Positions 57,005 to 64,000 of a DNA stretch of 64,000 nt are shown in pieces. The notes under the pieces were generated by a model. The model was given only the letters and a program-made list of their open reading frames with translations, searched no databases and was not told where the DNA came from. The stretch lies in contig NZ_QUNR01000003.1 of NCBI RefSeq assembly GCF_003387535.1, positions 310,001 through 374,000 on the forward strand, in the 5' to 3' direction. The DNA comes from Paraperlucidibaca baekdonensis (GTDB lineage Bacteria > Pseudomonadota > Gammaproteobacteria > Pseudomonadales > Moraxellaceae). The translations under genes and the position numbers were made by a program. Every line of letters starts with the position of its first letter. Position 1 is the first letter of the stretch.

Positions 57005-57795
57005 GCCGCGTGCTCGATGAGAAAGCTCAGGTCTTCGTCTGGGCGCGCGGTCAGCACCTCCACGCCGGTCTCAGTAACTAGCAGGGTATGCTCCCATTGC
57101 GCCGATAATTTGTGATCTTTGGTGACCACGGTCCAGCCATCGGGCAGTAATTTGGTGTGGTGCGTGCCGGCATTAATCATCGGCTCGATGGTAAAGGTCA
57201 TGCCAGCTTGCAACGCCATGCCGGTGCCGGGTTGGCCATAATGTAAAATCTGCGGCTCTTCGTGAAATACCGCGCCAATGCCATGGCCGCAATACTCACG
57301 CACTACCGAGAAACGCTGGCCCTGCGCGTGTTGAGCAATGACATGGCCAATATCGCCGAGCGTGCAGCCGGGCTTTACCAGCGCTAGGGCTTTATAAAGG
57401 CATTCTTGTGTGACTTTCACCAAGCGCTCGGCCAGCACGGAGGAGCTGCCGACAAAAAACATCTTGCTGGTATCGCCGTGATAGCCATCTTTAATCACGG
57501 TGACATCGATATTGATAATGTCGCCATCCTTGAGGACTTTTTTCTCGGCTGGAATGCCGTGGCAGATCACGTGATTGACCGACGTGCAAATACTTTTTGG
57601 GAAGCCACGGTAGTTAAGCGGGGCTGGAGTGGCGTGTTGCACATTGACAATATAGTCATGGCAAATCTGATTAAGCTCATCGGTGGTCACGCCCGGTTTC
57701 ACATGCGCGCCAATCATGGTCAGCACCTCGGCGGCTAAGCGCCCGGCAACGCGCATTTTGGCAATTTCGTCGGCGGTTTTAATCAGCGTAGTCAT
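57001..57795 (-). CDS. map: Methionine aminopeptidase type I
   Basis: 264 residues. SICTSVNHVICHGIPAEK carries the substrate His; INIDVTVIKDGYHGDTSKMF the two Asp metal ligands; YCGHGIGAVFHEEPQ the His ligand; FTIEPMINAG and SAQWEHTLLVT the glutamate ligands. It removes the N-terminal methionine from new proteins. Start ATG 57795 (MTTLIKTADEIAKMRVAG) has GGAA upstream. Divergent from rpsB, as in most gammaproteobacteria. Confidence 0.97.
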   Translation of the reverse strand: MTTLIKTADEIAKMRVAGRLAAEVLTMIGAHVKPGVTTDELNQICHDYIVNVQHATPAPLNYRGFPKSICTSVNHVICHGIPAEKKVLKDGDIINIDVTVIKDGYHGDTSKMFFVGSSSVLAERLVKVTQECLYKALALVKPGCTLGDIGHVIAQHAQGQRFSVVREYCGHGIGAVFHEEPQILHYGQPGTGMALQAGMTFTIEPMINAGTHHTKLLPDGWTVVTKDHKLSAQWEHTLLVTETGVEVLTARPDEDLSFLIEHAA

Positions 57796-57874
57796 AGTTT
57801 TTCCGTAGGCATCGCGGGCGGGCGAATGCAGCAGTTGAGCGCTCGGGGCGGCTATGGTATAAAGCGCGCCGCAA

Positions 57875-57903
57875 TTGAGCAAATGGCGTGGACGGCGTAT
57901 AGG
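57875..57903 (+). promoter_or_regulatory. Candidate sigma70 promoter of rpsB-tsf
   Basis: TTGAGC (57875-57880), a 17-bp spacer, and TATAGG (57898-57903). Transcription would begin near 57910 and give a leader of about 130 nt, consistent with the long regulated leaders of rpsB in related bacteria. Confidence 0.55.
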
Positions 57904-57966
57904 ATACAGCCCTCACGCACGATGGTTAAGCGCGAAATCCAAATAAGCACATCGGCCGTCACAGCT

Positions 57967-58025
57967 ACCGGGTGCCCACTGAGAAAGGTGGGTCGGTATT
58001 CTGGGGTCGATGGAAGTTTAAAACC
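57967..58025 (+). promoter_or_regulatory. Candidate autoregulatory RNA leader of rpsB
   Basis: Two nested stems are visible: ACCG (57967) with CGGT (57994), and CCCAC (57975) with GTGGG (57988). Further down GGGT near 58003 could pair with ACCC near 58022, just before the ribosome binding site. Leaders of rpsB in gammaproteobacteria are known to mediate repression by S2. The match here is by position and shape only. Confidence 0.4.
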
Positions 58026-58042
58026 CAACGGAGTAACACCTC

Positions 58043-58786
58043 ATGGCACAAGTTTCCATGCGCGAACTGCTGCAAGCAGGCGCACACTTTGGTCACCAGA
58101 CCCGCTTCTGGAACCCCAAAATGGCACCGTACATCTTTGGTGCGCGTAACAAGATTCACATCATCAACTTAGAGCACACCGTTCCTGCATTGAACGATGC
58201 CTTGAATTTCGTCAACCGTTTGGCCAGCCAGAAAAACAAAGTCTTGTTTGTCGGCACCAAGCGCGCCGCCGCGCCAATCATTGCTGAACAAGCAACTCGC
58301 GCTGGCATGCCCTATGTAAACCACCGCTGGTTGGGCGGCATGCTCACCAACTGGAAAACCATTCGTCAGTCGATCAAACGCCTGAAAGACATCGAAGCGC
58401 AAATCGCTGACGGTACTTTCGCCAAGCTGACCAAGCGTGAAGCGCTGGAGCGCACCCGCGAAATGGAAAAATTAGAAAAATCACTCGGTGGTATTAAAGA
58501 CATGGGCGGCTTGCCCGATGCCATGTTCGTTATCGACGTTGATCACGAAACCACCGCGATTGCTGAAGCCCGTAAGCTCGGCATTCCCGTCATTGGTGTG
58601 GTTGATACCAACTCCAACCCAATCGGCATTGACTATGTCATTCCCGGTAACGACGACGCTATCCGCGCCATCACGCTGTATGTCAGCGCCATGGCCGATG
58701 CCATCATTGAAGGCCGTGATTACGCCACCACACAAGGTGCTGGTCGTGAAGCCGATGGCTTTGTGGAAGTCGCTGCTGCTGAGTAA
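58043..58786 (+). CDS. rpsB: Ribosomal protein S2
   Basis: 247 residues. [53 protein letters not shown] and [24 protein letters not shown] are all S2 signatures. GGAG lies nine bases before the ATG. It is followed by tsf after 28 bp; no terminator separates them. Confidence 0.98.
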   Translation: MAQVSMRELLQAGAHFGHQTRFWNPKMAPYIFGARNKIHIINLEHTVPALNDALNFVNRLASQKNKVLFVGTKRAAAPIIAEQATRAGMPYVNHRWLGGMLTNWKTIRQSIKRLKDIEAQIADGTFAKLTKREALERTREMEKLEKSLGGIKDMGGLPDAMFVIDVDHETTAIAEARKLGIPVIGVVDTNSNPIGIDYVIPGNDDAIRAITLYVSAMADAIIEGRDYATTQGAGREADGFVEVAAAE

Positions 58787-58814
58787 TGTGTTTTAAGAAT
58801 TAAGGGGATAAACC

Positions 58815-59696
58815 ATGGCAGAAGTTACCGCCAGCCTGGTGAAAGAACTGCGTGAACGTACTGGTCTTGGCATGATGGAGTGCAAAAAAGCACTGCAAGA
58901 AGCCGGTGCTGATATTGAACTGGCTATTGATAACCTGCGTAAATCAGGTCAGGCCAAAGCCGCTAAAAAGGCCGGCAATATTGCTGCTGAAGGCGCCATT
59001 ATTTTGGCCGCCGAAGGCGGTGTTGCTATTGCTTTAGAAGTCAACTGCCAAACCGACTTTGTGGCGCGTGATGCCAATTTCTCGGCATTCGCCAACAAAG
59101 TGGCTGCGTTGGCACTGGCTGCTCGCGAAACCAATGCAGAGAAAATTTCGGCATTGGATTATGACGGCGTGAGCGTAGAAGAAGCGCGCGTGTCATTGGT
59201 GCAAAAAATTGGTGAGAACATTCAGGTTCGTCGCGCCGTGATCGTTGAGGGCGCTGCCCTGGCGACCTATGTGCATGGCTTGAAAATTGGCGTCATTGTG
59301 GCTTTCGACAAAGCCGACGAAGAAGTCACCAAGCAAGTGGCGATGCATGTGGCCGCGACCAACCCCTTGGTGGTCAATGCGGATGACATCCCCGCTGATG
59401 TGTTAGCCAAAGAGCATGAAATTGCCTCAGCTAAGGCAGCTGAGTCAGGCAAGCCTGCCAACATCGTTGAAAAAATGGTGGAAGGCACGCTGAAGAAATT
59501 CAAAAGCGAAGTGTCGCTGCTTGATCAAGCGTTTGTTATCGATCCAGACCAAAAAGTTGGTGCGGTATTGGCCAAAGCCGGTCTGACTGTGACGAACTTT
59601 ATTCGCTTGGAAGTGGGCGAAGGCATTGAGAAGCAAGAGGTCGACTTCGCTGCTGAAGTCGCCGCAACTCAAGCTGCGGCAGCTGCTGGCCAGTAA
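58815..59696 (+). CDS. tsf: Elongation factor Ts
   Basis: 293 residues. The N-terminal UBA-like domain has [19 protein letters not shown], and [10 protein letters not shown] contains the T-D-F-V motif that displaces Mg2+ from EF-Tu. A coiled-coil region and the second core subdomain follow. It catalyses GDP release from EF-Tu. AAGGGG precedes the ATG. The operon ends at the terminator at 59716. Confidence 0.98.
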   Translation: MAEVTASLVKELRERTGLGMMECKKALQEAGADIELAIDNLRKSGQAKAAKKAGNIAAEGAIILAAEGGVAIALEVNCQTDFVARDANFSAFANKVAALALAARETNAEKISALDYDGVSVEEARVSLVQKIGENIQVRRAVIVEGAALATYVHGLKIGVIVAFDKADEEVTKQVAMHVAATNPLVVNADDIPADVLAKEHEIASAKAAESGKPANIVEKMVEGTLKKFKSEVSLLDQAFVIDPDQKVGAVLAKAGLTVTNFIRLEVGEGIEKQEVDFAAEVAATQAAAAAGQ

Positions 59697-59715
59697 GTTA
59701 CTCGTCAGTGACATG

Positions 59716-59744
59716 AAAAAGGCCCCTCAATGGGGCCTTTTTTT
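59716..59744 (+). terminator. Intrinsic terminator of rpsB-tsf
   Basis: AAAAAGGCCCC and GGGGCCTTTTT form a perfect stem around TCAAT, extended by a run of seven T. The stem is followed directly by the pyrH upstream region. Confidence 0.92.
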
Positions 59745-59803
59745 GCGGTAAACTCTGCGCTCTCTGCTGCGCATGACGCGAAATTTATCGAGGCTTATTG
59801 ACG

Positions 59804-60526
59804 ATGACTGACCAACGCTTAGCCCATAAACGTATTTTATTGAAGCTCTCTGGTGAGGCACTCGCTGGTGAGGCGGAAGTGGGTATTGACCCCAAAGTGC
59901 TCAAGCGTATGGCCTTAGAAATCGGCCAGCTCGTGGGTATTGGCGTGCAGGTTGGCATTGTTGTGGGTGGCGGTAATTTATTCCGTGGTTCAGAGTTGCA
60001 GCAAGCTGGTCTTGACCGCGTTGCCGGCGATCACATGGGCATGCTTGCCACCGTGATGAATGGTATTGCTATGCGCGATGCGTTAGAGCGCAACAACATC
60101 AAAACGCGTCTGATGTCGGCGATCCCAATGAGCGGTGTGGTCGATCATTACGACCGCCGCGCAGCTGTGCGGCATTTGCACGGTGGCGATGTTTGCATCT
60201 TCGTGGCCGGCACCGGTAATCCATTTTTTACCACCGATACCGCCGCCTGCTTGCGCGGTATTGAGATTACTGCCGACATCGTTATTAAGGCCACTAAGGT
60301 CGACGGCATTTACAGTGCCGATCCGGTGAAGTTTCCTGATGCCGTGAAATACGACACGCTGACTTTCGATGAAGTATTGGCCAAGCAGCTCGGTGTCATG
60401 GACTTAACCGCCATGTGCTTGTGCCGTGATCACAATATGCCGTTACGTGTTTTTAATATGAATAAGCCAGGTGCTTTGCTCAATCTCGTGGTGGGAGAGC
60501 AAGAGGGCACGCTGGTGACTCGTTGA
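59804..60526 (+). CDS. pyrH: UMP kinase
   Basis: 240 residues. [13 protein letters not shown] begins the amino-acid-kinase fold; [10 protein letters not shown] and [16 protein letters not shown] are the UMP- and phosphate-binding segments; [13 protein letters not shown] is highly conserved. It phosphorylates UMP to UDP. ATG 59804 is preferred to the TTG at 59798, with GAGG ten bases upstream. It precedes frr by 12 bp. Confidence 0.97.
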   Translation: MTDQRLAHKRILLKLSGEALAGEAEVGIDPKVLKRMALEIGQLVGIGVQVGIVVGGGNLFRGSELQQAGLDRVAGDHMGMLATVMNGIAMRDALERNNIKTRLMSAIPMSGVVDHYDRRAAVRHLHGGDVCIFVAGTGNPFFTTDTAACLRGIEITADIVIKATKVDGIYSADPVKFPDAVKYDTLTFDEVLAKQLGVMDLTAMCLCRDHNMPLRVFNMNKPGALLNLVVGEQEGTLVTR

Positions 60527-60538
60527 GTTGGAGCTCAC

Positions 60539-61093
60539 ATGCTAGATGACATTAAAAAGGACTGTGCAGTCCGCATGCAAAAATCGCTGGACTCGCTCGA
60601 GCAGGCGTTTAGCCGCGTCCGTACCGGCCGTGCGCATCCAGCCATGCTCAAAGACGTCATGGTGCCGTATTACGGTACCGATACGCCGCTCATGCAGGTC
60701 GCTAACGTCAACGTCGATGACGCACGCACCTTGCTCGTGCAGCCCTATGAGCGGACCATGATCGCCGCCATTGATAAAGCCATTCGCAACTCGGATTTGG
60801 GGCTGAATCCAGTCACTGCCGATGTTATTCGCGTGCCGCTGCCCGCACTAACCGAACAAACCCGTAAAGATATGCAGAAGCTCGCACGCCAAGAGACTGA
60901 AGGTGCGCGTGTGGCGATTCGTAATATTCGTCGCGATGCTTTGGCGGATATCAAAGAGCTGCAAAAAGAAAAAGAAATTTCCGAAGATGATGAGCGTCGC
61001 GCCAGCGATGAGGTGCAAAAAATCACCGATAAATCCGTAGCGGAGGCTGATCAGATGCTCGCCGCTAAAGAAGCTGAGTTGATGCAGGTCTAA
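60539..61093 (+). CDS. frr: Ribosome recycling factor
   Basis: 184 residues, the usual length. [36 protein letters not shown] and [28 protein letters not shown] are the RRF hallmarks of its long three-helix bundle. With EF-G it splits post-termination ribosomes. GGAG precedes the ATG. The uppS gene begins 3 bp after its stop. Confidence 0.98.
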   Translation: MLDDIKKDCAVRMQKSLDSLEQAFSRVRTGRAHPAMLKDVMVPYYGTDTPLMQVANVNVDDARTLLVQPYERTMIAAIDKAIRNSDLGLNPVTADVIRVPLPALTEQTRKDMQKLARQETEGARVAIRNIRRDALADIKELQKEKEISEDDERRASDEVQKITDKSVAEADQMLAAKEAELMQV

Positions 61094-61096
61094 GCC

Positions 61097-61876
61097 ATGA
61101 CGGCACAGCCTCCCACAGACAGTGCTGCCCCCGATGCGGCTGATAGCCTCGCCGCGTTGCCACGCCACATTGCCATCATCATGGATGGCAATAATCGTTG
61201 GGCGAAGCGCCGAGAGCTGCCGGGCAACGAAGGCCATCGTGCCGGCGAGCTAGCCTTGCGCCAGGTGGTTGAGCTGGCCGCGAAAGCGCCGGTGGATGTG
61301 CTCACGGTATTTGCCTTCTCCAGTGAAAACTGGCGCCGGCCGGCCGATGAAGTGGCGGCGCTCATGCAGCTGTTTTTATTTGCCCTCGATGCCCGCGTGC
61401 AAGAGCTCGATCGCGCGCGTATTCGTCTGCGATTTATTGGCGATCGCTCGGCCTTTTCGGCAGAGCTACAAGCGGGCATGCGTGCAGCCGAAGAAAAAAC
61501 AGCCGCGCATCAGCGCATGACCTTGGTTATTGCAGTGAATTACGGCGGCCAATGGGATGTTGCACAAGCCGCACAGCGCCTGAGTGTCATGGTTGCTAAT
61601 GGCGAGATAAGCGCCGCCGATATCACCCCTGAGCGTTTAGGGGCTGCAGTAGAAATGGCCGATCTACCGCCCGTGGACTTATTGATTCGCACGGGTGGCG
61701 AGCTGCGTATCAGCAATTTTGTGTTGTGGCAGGCGGCATATGCCGAACTGTATTTTAGTGATGTCTTGTGGCCAGATTTTGGCGACGAGCAGTTGCAGGC
61801 GGCGCTGGCAGATTTTGCCCAGCGTCAGCGCCGATTTGGCCGAACATCAGAACAAATAGAGGCCTTTCATGCTTAA
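61097..61876 (+). CDS. uppS: Undecaprenyl diphosphate synthase
   Basis: 259 residues with a slightly long, alanine-rich N terminus. HIAIIMDGNNRWAKRR is the catalytic Asp motif; FAFSSENWRRP is the second; RTGGELRISNFVLWQAAYAELYF the third. It makes the C55 carrier lipid for peptidoglycan and surface polysaccharides from IPP and farnesyl diphosphate. It overlaps cdsA by 8 bp. Confidence 0.97.
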   Translation: MTAQPPTDSAAPDAADSLAALPRHIAIIMDGNNRWAKRRELPGNEGHRAGELALRQVVELAAKAPVDVLTVFAFSSENWRRPADEVAALMQLFLFALDARVQELDRARIRLRFIGDRSAFSAELQAGMRAAEEKTAAHQRMTLVIAVNYGGQWDVAQAAQRLSVMVANGEISAADITPERLGAAVEMADLPPVDLLIRTGGELRISNFVLWQAAYAELYFSDVLWPDFGDEQLQAALADFAQRQRRFGRTSEQIEAFHA

Positions 61877-62678
61877 GCAGCGAGTGATTACAGCGCTGGT
61901 GTTATTACCGATCGTGCTGTGGAGTGTTTTCGGCGGCGTTTATGGCGCTTTTCCGGTGTTTGCCGCGCTGTTGGTGCTGATCGCCGCTTATGAGTGGACT
62001 AACCTCATGCAGCTGCGCTCGTTTGCGCAGCGTTTTGGCTATCTTGCCTTGGTGGCGATGGGCATCGCCTATTTCCAACGCCAAGACTTCAGTAGTCAAA
62101 CCGGTCTCCTCATGGTCGCCGCTTCATTTGCCTGGCTGTTTGCTTTGGGCTGGGTCATGCGGTACCCCGAGCAGACCGCGCAATGGGCAGGGCGTGGGCG
62201 CATGGCGCTGATCGGTTTAATGTTGCTGCTGCCCACGTGGGCCGGCTTGGTGGCGTTGCACGCGCAATCACCGTGGTGGTTGATGTATGTGCTGCTGCTG
62301 GTCTGGGGTGCCGATACCGGCGCGTATTTCTCGGGGCGGCGTTTTGGTCGCGTTAAATTAGCGGTGCATGTTAGCCCGGCAAAAACCCGCGAAGGCCTGT
62401 ATGGCGGGCTGCTGCTGACCAGCTTGATTATTGCTGGTGTCACGATTTACTTGTCGCTCGACATGGCCCGCGCCATGTTGTTTATGAGTATTTCGCTGCT
62501 GACTGTCTTAGCATCGGTGCTCGGTGATTTGTTTGAGTCGATGGCCAAGCGCCGTGCCGGCATTAAGGATTCGGGTCGCATTTTCCCGGGTCATGGCGGC
62601 GCGCTCGATCGCATCGATTCGCTAACAGCGGCAGCACCTGTGTTTATGGCCGGCTGGTGGTTGGCGGGCGGCTTTTAA
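61869..62678 (+). CDS. cdsA: Phosphatidate cytidylyltransferase
   Basis: 269 residues, about eight transmembrane segments. DTGAYFSGRRFGRVKL and the C-terminal signature GDLFESMAKRRAGIKDSG with FPGHGGALDRIDSL are diagnostic. It makes CDP-diacylglycerol from CTP and phosphatidic acid in the inner membrane, the precursor of all major phospholipids. The dxr gene follows after 3 bp. Confidence 0.97.
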   Translation: MLKQRVITALVLLPIVLWSVFGGVYGAFPVFAALLVLIAAYEWTNLMQLRSFAQRFGYLALVAMGIAYFQRQDFSSQTGLLMVAASFAWLFALGWVMRYPEQTAQWAGRGRMALIGLMLLLPTWAGLVALHAQSPWWLMYVLLLVWGADTGAYFSGRRFGRVKLAVHVSPAKTREGLYGGLLLTSLIIAGVTIYLSLDMARAMLFMSISLLTVLASVLGDLFESMAKRRAGIKDSGRIFPGHGGALDRIDSLTAAAPVFMAGWWLAGGF

Positions 62679-62681
62679 TTC

Positions 62682-63896
62682 ATGCCCACATCGGTTGAGT
62701 CGCCGCAACGTATTACCCTACTCGGTGCAACCGGCTCGATTGGTCAGAGCACGTTGGACGTTTTGGCGCGCCACCCCAGCCGCTATCGCGTTTACGCGCT
62801 GACAGCCCATCGCAAAGTTGATGCGCTCGCGGCACTGTGCCAGACATGGCAGCCTGAGGTGGCGGTGGTGGCGACGGCCTCGGATGCGCAGCGCTTGCAA
62901 GAACTGCTGCGAGATGGCGCCGCGGCAACCACGGTCCGCTATGGTGCGCAAGCTCTGGCAGACGTAGCGGCAGCGCCAGCAGTCGATACCGTGATGGCCG
63001 CTATTGTCGGTGCCGCGGGCTTATTGCCGACGTTGGCGGCAGTGCGTGCTGGCAAGCGCGTATTGCTCGCTAATAAAGAAGCTTTGGTGATGTCGGGCGC
63101 GATTTTTATGGAGGCAGTGGCTGAGCATGGCGCGACCTTGTTGCCCATAGATTCAGAGCACAATGCCATTTTTCAATGCTTGCCGAATGGCACACCCGTC
63201 AGTTTGACCGCCACTGGCATTGATTCCCTAGTGTTGACTGCCTCAGGTGGGCCGTTTTTGCAGGCCAGCGCTGCTGAATTGGCCGCTGTGACGCCCGCCC
63301 AAGCCGTGAAGCATCCGAACTGGAGCATGGGTCAAAAGATCTCCGTCGACTCCGCCACCTTGATGAATAAGGGCCTCGAATTGATTGAGGCGTGCTGGCT
63401 ATTTTCAGCAACGCCCGATCAAGTTGAGGTCGTGGTGCACCCGCAAAGTGTTATTCATTCCATGGTGCGTTACGCCGATGGATCGGTGTTAGCGCAAATG
63501 GGCCAGCCCGATATGCGCACGCCCATCGCCCATGCTTTGGCCTGGCCTGAGCGCATCAGCTCAGGCGTGGCAGCGCTGGATTTTACGCGCATGGGCAGCC
63601 TCAGCTTTGAGGCGCCAGATAGCACGCGCTTCCCTTGCTTGCGTTTAGCGCGCGAGGCCATTTGCGCCGGTGGCACATGGCCGTGCGTGCTCAATGCCGC
63701 CAATGAGGTGGCCGTCGCCGCGTTTTTGGCCGGTGAGCTGAGTTTTCAAGGCATTGCCGAGGTCATTGAGGCCGTTATGCAGCAAATGCCCGTGCGGCCA
63801 GCGAGCGAATTAGCTACTATCTTGTCTGCCGATCAAGAAGCCCGCGCCTGCGCGACACGCTATATCGCGGCGCAATCAGCCCTGGCCAGTGATTAA
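62682..63896 (+). CDS. dxr: 1-deoxy-D-xylulose 5-phosphate reductoisomerase
   Basis: 404 residues. [20 protein letters not shown] binds [22 protein letters not shown] and [16 protein letters not shown] carry metal and substrate residues; [11 protein letters not shown] is also conserved. It is the committed step of the MEP isoprenoid pathway, whose product feeds UppS nearby. Start ATG 62682; rseP follows by 13 bp. Confidence 0.97.
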   Translation: MPTSVESPQRITLLGATGSIGQSTLDVLARHPSRYRVYALTAHRKVDALAALCQTWQPEVAVVATASDAQRLQELLRDGAAATTVRYGAQALADVAAAPAVDTVMAAIVGAAGLLPTLAAVRAGKRVLLANKEALVMSGAIFMEAVAEHGATLLPIDSEHNAIFQCLPNGTPVSLTATGIDSLVLTASGGPFLQASAAELAAVTPAQAVKHPNWSMGQKISVDSATLMNKGLELIEACWLFSATPDQVEVVVHPQSVIHSMVRYADGSVLAQMGQPDMRTPIAHALAWPERISSGVAALDFTRMGSLSFEAPDSTRFPCLRLAREAICAGGTWPCVLNAANEVAVAAFLAGELSFQGIAEVIEAVMQQMPVRPASELATILSADQEARACATRYIAAQSALASD

Positions 63897-63909
63897 CGAG
63901 GACACGTAA

Positions 63910-64000
63910 ATGTCGATACTTACTATTGTTCTCGCGGGCATCCTCGTACTTGGGCCGCTTATTGCCATTCATGAGTTCGGCCATTTTTGGGTGGCGCGCC
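63910..64000 (+). CDS. rseP: RseP site-2 zinc protease, N-terminal fragment (runs off window)
   Basis: Thirty codons are present. The first transmembrane helix contains IAIHEFGHFWVAR, where H-E-x-x-H is the zinc-binding active site of site-2 proteases. RseP cleaves anti-sigma factors and leftover signal peptides within the membrane. GAGGA precedes the ATG. The dxr-rseP order is standard. Confidence 0.95.
   Translation, partial: MSILTIVLAGILVLGPLIAIHEFGHFWVAR

Noticed and set aside
59745-59803. TAAACT at 59749 as the pyrH -10
   Set aside because: The corresponding -35 position falls in the loop and stem of the tsf terminator and has no similarity to the consensus.
1-64000. CRISPR arrays, insertion sequences, prophage genes, tRNA or rRNA genes
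   Set aside because: Looked for by eye on both strands; no spaced repeats, transposase or integrase motifs, or tRNA-like cloverleaf with CCA end were found.

Overview
This window is chromosomal DNA from a gammaproteobacterium. The strongest evidence is conserved gene order. ygfZ/sdhE/ygfX-nadB-mucD-lepA-lepB-rnc-era-recO-pdxJ, map-glnD-dapC-dapD, rpsB-tsf-pyrH-frr-uppS-cdsA-dxr-rseP and a long-form gap gene next to nqrABCDEF all resemble the Pseudomonadales arrangement. The G+C content is moderately high by eye. The many acyl-CoA genes and the missing algU-mucABC block make a non-Pseudomonas member of that order plausible (a Moraxellaceae-like lineage is one guess). That placement is inference.

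Layout. 1-5.4 kb: edge of an acyl-CoA dehydrogenase, a LysR regulator, a ChrA transporter, then a class V aminotransferase with glutathione reductase (gor). 5.4-11.1 kb: the most accessory-looking part, a divergon around a TetR gene. Leftward run tetR, an SDR, a membrane protein and an Old-Yellow-Enzyme-type oxidoreductase; rightward run a degenerate metallo-beta-lactamase-fold protein and a second SDR. The 119-bp gap between the arms holds a perfect 16-bp palindrome and two overlapping sigma70-like promoters. 11.1-18.5 kb: a diguanylate cyclase, an acyl-CoA synthetase, an acyl-CoA dehydrogenase, a small four-helix membrane protein, a UbiB-family kinase and a LACTB2-like hydrolase. 18.6-28.4 kb: yaaA, gap, then the complete Na+-translocating NADH:quinone reductase operon nqrABCDEF with its maturation genes apbE and nqrM. 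28.4-38.1 kb: an Mpo1-like protein, a beta-oxidation pair (thiolase plus multifunctional FadB), MerR, an OmpA-type porin, TetR-ung-hydroxyisobutyryl-CoA hydrolase, and ygfZ. 38.2-48.5 kb: sdhE, ygfX, nadB, mucD and the lepA-to-pdxJ operon. 48.5-57.8 kb: SIMPL protein, yffB, cysN, cysD, dapD, dapC, glnD, map, mostly leftward. 57.8-64 kb: rpsB, tsf, pyrH, frr, uppS, cdsA, dxr and the start of rseP.

How the genes fit together. Fatty-acid activation (synthetase), the first oxidation step (two acyl-CoA dehydrogenases), and hydration, dehydrogenation and thiolysis (fadAB pair) are all present but under separate local controls. NQR would reoxidise the NADH and pump sodium. The right third is growth housekeeping: translation, RNA processing, protein export and quality control, lysine/peptidoglycan precursor, sulfate assimilation, nitrogen sensing and isoprenoid/phospholipid precursors.

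I see no tRNA or rRNA gene, no insertion sequence, no prophage gene and no CRISPR array. No gene-free stretch exceeds 300 bp. The points most worth a second look are the TetR divergon with its degenerate MBL protein, the P-loop-less C-terminal extension of CysN, the 12-bp in-frame tandem repeat in gor, the interleaved inverted repeats upstream of the thiolase gene, and the direct nadB/mucD junction.
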